NCBI GenBank assembly: GCA_964472165.1
Contig: CAYYJE010000106.1
Location: 1-10,076, forward strand
DNA length: 10,076 nt
Reading direction: 5' to 3'
Source of the DNA: UBA1413 sp964472165
GTDB taxonomy: Bacteria; Bacteroidota; Bacteroidia; Bacteroidales; Prolixibacteraceae
The notes beneath the pieces were generated by a model. It had not been told where the DNA came from, searched no databases, and saw nothing but the letters and a program-made list of their open reading frames with translations. A program made the translations under genes and the position numbers. Position 1 is the stretch's first letter; the number at the start of each line of letters is the position of its first letter. This document shows positions 5,521-10,076 of this stretch, piece after piece.

Positions 5521-7224
5521 CTATTGCCTTTCCTTTTCCTTTGTCCAGGAATCTTTCAGGGCAACGGTGCGATTAAAGACAGGTCTGCCAGGAGCGGAGT
5601 CAGGATCAGCATTGAAATAGCCGACTCTCTCGAACTGGAAATGGGAAAGCGGAGAGGCATTTGCCAGGGAAGGTTCCACCACGCACCCCTCTTTGACAAC
5701 CAGGGAGCCCGGGTTGAGAAATTCCTTGAAGTCGCGTTCTTTTTCTTCCGAGAGGTCTTCGACGAGGAAGAGCCGGTCGTAGAGCCGAACCTCCGCGCGG
5801 AGGCCGTGGGTAGCTGAAACCCAGTGGATGGTGGCTTTCACCTTCCGTCCGTCGGGAGCATTGCCACCCCTTGTTGCAGGATCATATGTACAAAGCAGGG
5901 CTGTAATATTCCCCTGCTCATCCTTTACCACCTCATTGCAGGTGATAAAATAGGCATAACGAAGCCTGACCTCCCTGCCGGGGGAAAGCCGGAAAAACTT
6001 GTGGGGTGGATTTTCCATAAAGTCCTCCCTTTCAATATAGATTTCCCGGGTAAAGGGGACCATCCGGGTCCCCGCAGAGAGATCCTCCGGGTTGTTGATG
6101 GCTTCCAGCTCTTCCGTCTGGTTTTCAGGATAATTGGTAAGGATTACCCTGAGGGGGTCAAGGACTCCCATCACCCGTAAAGCTGTTTTGTTCAGGTCTT
6201 CGCGGACACTGTGTTCCAGCAAAGTCACATCGCTGATCCCTTCCACTTTGGTAACCCCTACCCGCTCGGCGAAATTCCGGATGGAAGCCGGTGTATACCC
6301 TCTGCGGCGCATTCCCGAGATGGTGGGCATCCGGGGATCGTCCCAGCCGTTGACATATTTATCCTTCACCAGCTCCAGGAGTTTCCGCTTGCTCATTACG
6401 GTGTAGGTGAGGTTAAGGCGGGCAAATTCAATTTGCCGGGGACGGTATTCATTCTCCATAAGCTGGTCGATGAACCAGTCATACAACGGACGATGCACCT
6501 CAAATTCAAGTGTGCATAACGAATGGGTAATTCCCTCCCAATAGTCACATTGTCCATGTGCAAAGTCATACATGGGGTAGATCACCCACTGGTCACCCGT
6601 ACGGTGATGGGGGGTTTTCATGATCCGGTACAGAATCGGGTCACGCAGGTGCATGTTGGGGGAAGCCATATCGATTCTGGCGCGTAAAACACAGGTTCCT
6701 TCGTCAAACTCCCCGTTTTTCATGGCCTCAAAAAGGCGGAGGTTCTCCTCCACGCTTCGCGCGCGGTAAGGGCTTTCAATACCCGGAGAAGTGGGTGAAC
6801 CTTTCTGGCTGCTGATGGTTTCGGCATCCTGGTCATCCACATAGGCTTTCCCTTCCGTGATGAGCTTCAGGGCAAACCCGTACAGCTTCCCGAAATAATC
6901 AGAAGCATAATATAGCCGGTCACCCCAGTCAAAACCAAGCCAGCGTACATCTTCCATGATGGAACGGACATACTCATCCTCCTCCTTTTCAGGATTGGTA
7001 TCGTCGAACCTGAGGTTGGTCACCCCTCCGTATTTAAGGGCGGTACCAAAATTCAGACATATCGACTTGGCATGACCAATATGAAGGTACCCGTTGGGCT
7101 CAGGTGGGAAGCGGGTATGCACAAGACCATTGTTCTTCCCTTCACTCAAATCTTTGTCAATCAGCTGGTGGATGAAATTACTCTTTACCGGGACTTCCTG
7201 TCCGCTGGTTTCCTTTTCGCTCAT
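5521..7224 (-). CDS. glnS: glutaminyl-tRNA synthetase
   Basis: This 567-residue class I aminoacyl-tRNA synthetase attaches glutamine to tRNA-Gln in the cytoplasm. The class I signatures are HIGH at residues 48-51, within PPEPNGYLHIGHAKS, and VMSKR at 276-280, the GlnRS form of KMSKS. The ATP/glutamine pocket residues in RFPPEPNG and LRFDDTNP and the acceptor-binding region around HRTGDQWVIYPMYDFAHGQCD are in place. The C-terminal part, from about residue 345, is the beta-barrel anticodon-binding region, with DPATRGGNAPDGRKVKATIH and FNRTVALKDSW near the end. The size is close to the 554 residues of the E. coli enzyme. GlnRS rather than GluRS is indicated by the PEPNG and VMSKR forms. Having glnS implies direct charging rather than reliance on the GatCAB route. 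The gene is separated by 106 bases from the next operon. Confidence 0.98.
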   Translation of the reverse strand: MSEKETSGQEVPVKSNFIHQLIDKDLSEGKNNGLVHTRFPPEPNGYLHIGHAKSICLNFGTALKYGGVTNLRFDDTNPEKEEDEYVRSIMEDVRWLGFDWGDRLYYASDYFGKLYGFALKLITEGKAYVDDQDAETISSQKGSPTSPGIESPYRARSVEENLRLFEAMKNGEFDEGTCVLRARIDMASPNMHLRDPILYRIMKTPHHRTGDQWVIYPMYDFAHGQCDYWEGITHSLCTLEFEVHRPLYDWFIDQLMENEYRPRQIEFARLNLTYTVMSKRKLLELVKDKYVNGWDDPRMPTISGMRRRGYTPASIRNFAERVGVTKVEGISDVTLLEHSVREDLNKTALRVMGVLDPLRVILTNYPENQTEELEAINNPEDLSAGTRMVPFTREIYIEREDFMENPPHKFFRLSPGREVRLRYAYFITCNEVVKDEQGNITALLCTYDPATRGGNAPDGRKVKATIHWVSATHGLRAEVRLYDRLFLVEDLSEEKERDFKEFLNPGSLVVKEGCVVEPSLANASPLSHFQFERVGYFNADPDSAPGRPVFNRTVALKDSWTKEKERQ

Positions 7225-7292
7225 CTTTTCTTAAATCCAGATTATCAAAACTATTGCCCGGCACCTGCCGTGGTCACCGCAAAGCGGCGCGT

Positions 7293-7300
7293 CAAAGTTA
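7293..7300 (-). promoter_or_regulatory. -7 promoter box for glnS
   Basis: TAACTTTG on the minus strand fits TAnnTTTG and lies about 70 bases upstream of the glnS ATG in the divergent glnS-folB spacer. No clear -33 TTTG is seen, so confidence is modest. Confidence 0.4.
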
Positions 7301-7362
7301 AAAAATGATTGTTCGTCCTGCATGAAGCATCTTAAAAATGTAGGTACCAGACCGTAAATTAT

Positions 7363-7370
7363 TAATTTCG
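7363..7370 (+). promoter_or_regulatory. possible -7 box for folB
   Basis: TAATTTCG differs by one base from TAnnTTTG. It is well placed, because transcription would start near 7377, leaving a short leader that contains AGGGG before the folB ATG. No -33 box is evident, so this is tentative. Confidence 0.3.
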
Positions 7371-7389
7371 CGTAAGAAACAGGGGAATC

Positions 7390-7755
7390 ATGCAAAAAAA
7401 AGTGACCATTGAACTCGAGAACATGAAATTTTACGCTTACCACGGTCATTATGAAGTGGAGCAGAAAGTAGGGAACCATTTTCTGGTGAGTCTGCTGGCT
7501 GAGACCACTGCGTTGACTGCCCTGGAAAGCGACCGGCTGAAAGATGCCCTGGATTACCAGCATATTTACCGCCTTGTAAAGCAGGAAATGGAGATTCCCT
7601 CCCACCTGCTCGAATATGTGGCGGAAAGAATTGTCACCACAGTATTGTCGGAATTGAATCCCATCAGCCATATCCGGGTAAAGATCTCGAAAATGAATCC
7701 TCCGCTGGGTGGGGAAATTGAAAAAGTGAGTGTCACGCTGGAGCGAAGCAAATGA
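7390..7755 (+). CDS. folB: dihydroneopterin aldolase
   Basis: This 121-residue cytoplasmic enzyme converts 7,8-dihydroneopterin to 6-hydroxymethyl-dihydropterin and glycolaldehyde in folate synthesis. It matches the S. aureus enzyme along its length, as recalled: FYAYHGHYEVEQKVG carries E24 (S. aureus E22), Y57 lies in LDYQHIYRLVK (Y54), E75 in HLLEYVAERI binds the pterin (E74), and K101 in KISKMNPP is the catalytic lysine (K100). Family members form tunnel-fold octamers. The ATG follows AGGGG at a five-base spacing and fits the family N-terminus. No other folate gene is adjacent, so it stands alone here, divergent from glnS. A tRNA gene with its own -7 box starts 37 bases after the stop. Confidence 0.95.
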   Translation: MQKKVTIELENMKFYAYHGHYEVEQKVGNHFLVSLLAETTALTALESDRLKDALDYQHIYRLVKQEMEIPSHLLEYVAERIVTTVLSELNPISHIRVKISKMNPPLGGEIEKVSVTLERSK

Positions 7756-7764
7756 AAAAAATGC

Positions 7765-7772
7765 TATCTTTG
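7765..7772 (+). promoter_or_regulatory. -7 promoter box for tRNA-Cys
   Basis: TATCTTTG matches TAnnTTTG and lies 20 bases before the mature 5' end of tRNA-Cys, a typical placement for a Bacteroidota tRNA promoter. No clean -33 TTG is visible; that region is the 3' end of folB. Confidence 0.55.
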
Positions 7773-7792
7773 CCGGCGATAGCCATCTTCAG

Positions 7793-7863
7793 GGTTCCTT
7801 GGCCGAGTGGTTAGGTAGCGGTCTGCAAAACCGCGTACGGCGGTTCGATTCCGCCAGGGACCT
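7793..7863 (+). tRNA. tRNA-Cys (anticodon GCA)
   Basis: The 71-base cloverleaf folds fully. The acceptor GGTTCCT (7793-7799) pairs with AGGGACC (7856-7862) with one G-T pair. The three-pair D stem is GCC/GGT. The anticodon stem GCGGT/ACCGC (7818-7822 and 7830-7834) closes the loop CTGCAAA, with GCA at 7825-7827. The variable loop has four bases, and the T arm is GGCGG-TTCGATT-CCGCC. The discriminator base at 7863 is T, as cysteinyl-tRNA synthetase requires. CCA is not encoded and must be added after transcription. Confidence 0.97.
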
Positions 7864-7867
7864 CGAT

Positions 7868-7903
7868 AAATCCTGTTTGTCTGCGACTTACGGGATTTTT
7901 TTT
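7868..7903 (+). terminator. intrinsic terminator after tRNA-Cys
   Basis: AAATCCTGT (7868-7876) pairs with ACGGGATTT (7890-7898), nine pairs including one T-G, around a 13-base loop. The run of T at 7896-7903 follows the stem. It starts five bases after the tRNA and so ends its transcript. Confidence 0.75.
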
Positions 7904-7979
7904 ACCGGTACGCCCTCAACTACCGACGTGTACCCCCGGGAAAAAACGTCCCTCCCCCAAAAACATTACAGGCAAAGTA

Positions 7980-8010
7980 TTGTATTTCAGTTGATTTTTG
8001 CATATATTTG
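7980..8010 (+). promoter_or_regulatory. Bacteroidota-type promoter for the gene at 8093
   Basis: TTG (7980-7982), a 20-base spacer, then TATATTTG (8003-8010) matches the expected -33/-7 layout. Transcription would start near 8017 and give a leader of about 75 bases before the ATG at 8093. Confidence 0.65.
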
Positions 8011-8092
8011 ATAATGCCCGGCTTCTGCTGACAGCTGTTTGCCCGGGTACTCTTCTCTGATGACAAAAACACAAACCTTAAACTGAATTACC

Positions 8093-8296
8093 ATGGAACC
8101 ACAAGATTTTGATGAACTGATCAAAACCACGGAACAAATCACCGACGAGCATGTAAAACAGGACATTCTGGACAAGATCAGGGACTTGCAGAAAGACACC
8201 CCGCTTGATACCGACAAATGGATCTACCGGTCAGTGGTCTGGGCGCTGGGTGCAGCTGCCCTGCTTTGTCTTTTTTTTACCTTTTGGATTTACCTG
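8093..8296 (+). CDS. small membrane protein, C-terminus lost in assembly gap
   Basis: Sixty-eight codons are readable before the run of N. The product has a soluble, charged, helical N-terminal part (MEPQDFDELIKTTEQITDEH onward, to about residue 41). One hydrophobic segment follows (about 43-68, WIYRSVVWALGAAALLCLFF), which is cut by the gap. Small Bacteroidota proteins of this layout exist, but I do not know a function. An open frame runs on through the N block into the exporter sequence at 8397, but only because N cannot show a stop codon. The N-terminal half has no resemblance to the start of LysE/RhtB proteins, which begin with a membrane helix and a PGP or PLGP motif. It is therefore best treated as a separate gene, incomplete at its 3' end. 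The promoter at 7980-8010 serves it. Confidence 0.7.
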
Positions 8297-8396
8297 NNNN
8301 NNNNNNNNNNNNNNNNNNNNNNNNNNNNNNNNNNNNNNNNNNNNNNNNNNNNNNNNNNNNNNNNNNNNNNNNNNNNNNNNNNNNNNNNNNNNNNNN
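8297..8396. other. assembly gap (100 N)
   Basis: The run is exactly 100 N, the usual placeholder for a scaffold join of unknown length. The missing part of the exporter alone should need roughly 250-300 bases, so the real gap is probably longer than shown. Confidence 0.95.
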
Positions 8397-8773
8397 TTTT
8401 TCTCGGGTGGGAATGTCTTCGCACCAAAGGTCTTGCTGCTGTGGCGGAGAAAGTGCAGCCCAAGTCCATCAAAAAGGGAGTGGTGGCCAACCTGCTTAAT
8501 CCCCACCCCTATCTTTTCTGGATCACCGTAGGCGCTCCCACCATTGTCAAAGCCCGCCAGAATGGGATCGTGACATTGGTGCTCTTCTTCATCGTTTTCT
8601 ACCTCTTCCTGACGGGCTCCAAAATTCTGATCGCCCACCTGGCAGCCAGGTCCAGATCCTATCTCACAGGCAAGGCCTATGTCCGGATCATGAAGGTGCT
8701 GGGGATTACCCTGTTTCTGTTTGCTGCATTTTTTATTTACGATGGAATCAGGATGCTCGCCGGCAACGGGTGA
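8397..8773 (+). CDS. LysE/RhtB-family amino-acid exporter, N-terminus lost in assembly gap
   Basis: About 125 codons remain, ending at TGA 8771-8773. The visible part starts FLGWECLRTKG and contains KKGVVANLLNPHPYLFWITV, the conserved LLNP element that opens the second half of LysE/RhtB exporters. Three hydrophobic segments follow: around NLLNPHPYLFWITVGA, GIVTLVLFFIVFYLFLTGSK, and VLGITLFLFAAFFIYDGIRM. Full-length members have about 200-210 residues and six helices, so some 85-100 residues with the first helices and the PGP/PLGP motif are missing. The family exports amino acids or related small molecules across the inner membrane; the substrate cannot be told from this part. It is probably co-transcribed with the small gene before the gap. 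No clear terminator follows. Confidence 0.85.
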
Positions 8774-8837
8774 TGCAGAGAAGTATTTCAGCAGCTCCGG
8801 CAATAGGGCATGGTGGGAAATGTCTGAAAATTTGAGT

Positions 8838-8856
8838 AGTTTCGGCGCCTGAAACT
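8838..8856 (+). other. short hairpin upstream of the RidA-fold gene
   Basis: AGTTTC (8838-8843) and GAAACT (8851-8856) are exact inverted repeats around GGCGCCT, 20 bases before the ATG at 8877. There is no T-run after either arm, so it is not a standard terminator. It may be a leader hairpin or chance. Confidence 0.3.
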
Positions 8857-8876
8857 GACATTCGTGCATGCAATAA

Positions 8877-10034
8877 ATGAATTACGGCAAAATAACCCTT
8901 CCTGAGGGAGTAAATATTCGTTTTTCGGTTTTCAAAAGCAAGGGGACCGATGAGTACAACCTGGTGATTACGCCGGCAAAGGGGGAACCAGCCGCAGTGC
9001 AATACGACCAGATTGAAGCTGCAATCAGGGAGTTTGTCATCCTCCGGCAGCTTCGCCATCCTTTGGTGGTTTTCCAGCGATTCTTTGTCAGCGATGTATC
9101 CAACCAGGCTTCCATTATGCGGCAATCCGGGAGTGCCGGAACAGCCTCATCCCTGTCCGTAATCCAGCAACCTCCCGCCATGGGCAACAAGTTGCTTGCC
9201 TGGGTGTACCTCATCGAAAACCACAGTGAAGCCTATGATGCCCGGGAATTCAATGGTTCCTTTTCTTTCGGGCACAACGGATATACCCACCTCTACACCT
9301 CAGGGATGACGTCTTCCCGCGAATCTACTTCCTATTTACAGTCGCTCGACATTTTCAACGGCTATACGGAATTACTGGGAGAGAAGGGGATGACGCTGGA
9401 GACCAACTGTATCCGCACCTGGCTGTTTGTCAGGGATATTGACAACAACTATGGGGGCATGGTGAAAGCACGGAACGAAATTTTTGAAGCCGAAGGGTTG
9501 CAGCATACCACCCATTATATTGCCAGCACAGGTATCGAAGGACAAACAGAAAAAACCCATTGTCTGGTGGCCATGGATGCCTATGCCCTCAGTGGGATTG
9601 TTCCCGAACAGATCCGGTTTCTGAAGGCATCGTCACATCTCAGTCCCACCCACAATTACGGGGTAGCCTTTGAAAGGGGCACTGCCGTCGAGTACGGTGA
9701 CCGAAGGCATGTTTTCATTTCGGGAACGGCCAGCATCGATCAAAACGGACATATTCTCCATGAAAATGATATTGAAAAGCAAACGGAGCGGACATTTGAA
9801 AACATCGGCGCCTTGCTGGCCGAAGCTGGCGCGTCGATGAAGGATATTGGTTCCATGATCATTTATCTGCGTGATCTGGCCGACACTGCTTTCATCACGA
9901 ACTTTCTGAAAACCCGGAATCCCGGCATTCCCGTGGTGGTGGCCATCGCTCCGGTATGCCGTCACGGATGGCTGGTGGAAGCGGAATGCACGGCTGTAGT
10001 GCAAGCAAAAAATTCCGCATTTGGTGATTTCTGA
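8877..10034 (+). CDS. two-domain RidA/YjgF-fold protein, chorismatase-like (FkbO/Hyg5/XanB2 type)
   Basis: This 385-residue cytoplasmic protein is much longer than simple RidA (about 130). The C-terminal part, about 258-375, is a clear RidA/YjgF domain: NYGVAFERGTAVEYGDRRH, then VFISGTASID (279-288), NIGALLAEAGAS, MIIYLRDLAD, and finally APVCRHGWLVEAE, with R362 at the place of the substrate-carboxylate Arg of RidA. The N-terminal part contains SVIQQPPAMGNKLLAWVYLI (94-113), and the middle has NCIRTWLFVRDIDNNYG (177-193). This resembles chorismatases, which cleave chorismate to hydroxybenzoate or a dihydroxy product and pyruvate. That similarity is recalled by pattern, not by search. No aryl polyene, dialkylresorcinol or other aromatic-biosynthesis gene is next to it. 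An enamine/imine-handling role is the alternative. Start chosen at ATG 8877; no strong Shine-Dalgarno precedes it. Confidence 0.75.
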   Translation: MNYGKITLPEGVNIRFSVFKSKGTDEYNLVITPAKGEPAAVQYDQIEAAIREFVILRQLRHPLVVFQRFFVSDVSNQASIMRQSGSAGTASSLSVIQQPPAMGNKLLAWVYLIENHSEAYDAREFNGSFSFGHNGYTHLYTSGMTSSRESTSYLQSLDIFNGYTELLGEKGMTLETNCIRTWLFVRDIDNNYGGMVKARNEIFEAEGLQHTTHYIASTGIEGQTEKTHCLVAMDAYALSGIVPEQIRFLKASSHLSPTHNYGVAFERGTAVEYGDRRHVFISGTASIDQNGHILHENDIEKQTERTFENIGALLAEAGASMKDIGSMIIYLRDLADTAFITNFLKTRNPGIPVVVAIAPVCRHGWLVEAECTAVVQAKNSAFGDF

Positions 10035-10076
10035 TCCACCCTGATCAGTTTTAGTGGGAAGTATCAAACTGCACCT

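Noticed and set aside
7231..7671. 146-residue minus-strand frame opposite folB
   Set aside because: It lies antisense to folB, which has all catalytic residues; the translation has no recognisable pattern.
8231..8869. 212-residue minus-strand frame across the N block
   Set aside because: It stays open only because N hides stops, and it is antisense to the LysE/RhtB sequence.
10046..10071. inverted repeat CAGTTT/AAACTG after the RidA-fold gene
   Set aside because: It is only 6 A/T-rich pairs around 14 bases with no T-run before the window ends, so not called as a terminator.

Overview
The window looks like a chromosomal segment of a Bacteroidota bacterium, probably from the Bacteroidales or a related order; the genus cannot be read from it. 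Three things point there. The truncated gene at the left edge begins like the fused SecDF translocase of that phylum. Several start regions carry the Bacteroidota -7 promoter box TAnnTTTG, two of them with a -33 TTG/TTTG at the expected distance. LytTR signalling and standalone retropepsin-like proteins are also common there. An exact run of 100 N at 8297-8396 indicates a draft or metagenome-assembled scaffold.

The left three quarters (1-7224) is read entirely on the minus strand. From right to left it holds glnS (glutaminyl-tRNA synthetase), a four-gene envelope-sensing operon (small four-helix membrane protein, LiaF-like protein, LytS-type histidine kinase, LytTR response regulator), mdh (malate dehydrogenase), a cytoplasmic retropepsin-like aspartic protease, a small His-rich single-pass membrane protein of unknown function, and the first 52 codons of secDF. 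The right quarter (7390-10034) is on the plus strand: folB (dihydroneopterin aldolase), tRNA-Cys(GCA) with its own -7 box and terminator, a small tail-anchored-looking membrane protein cut by the N gap, the C-terminal part of a LysE/RhtB-type exporter, and a 385-residue two-domain RidA-fold protein that resembles chorismatases.

Most genes are housekeeping (protein export, TCA cycle, tRNA charging, folate synthesis). The most system-like part is 2443-5414. Two related LiaI/LiaF-type membrane proteins directly precede, and are tightly packed with, a histidine kinase and a LytTR regulator. This recalls the Firmicutes LiaFSR envelope-stress module, but with a different kinase and regulator class. 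The other items of interest are the standalone chorismatase-like protein, a terminator whose U-tract touches the start codon of the protease gene, and a false fusion ORF created by the gap. I found no CRISPR array, insertion sequence, phage gene or toxin-antitoxin pair.
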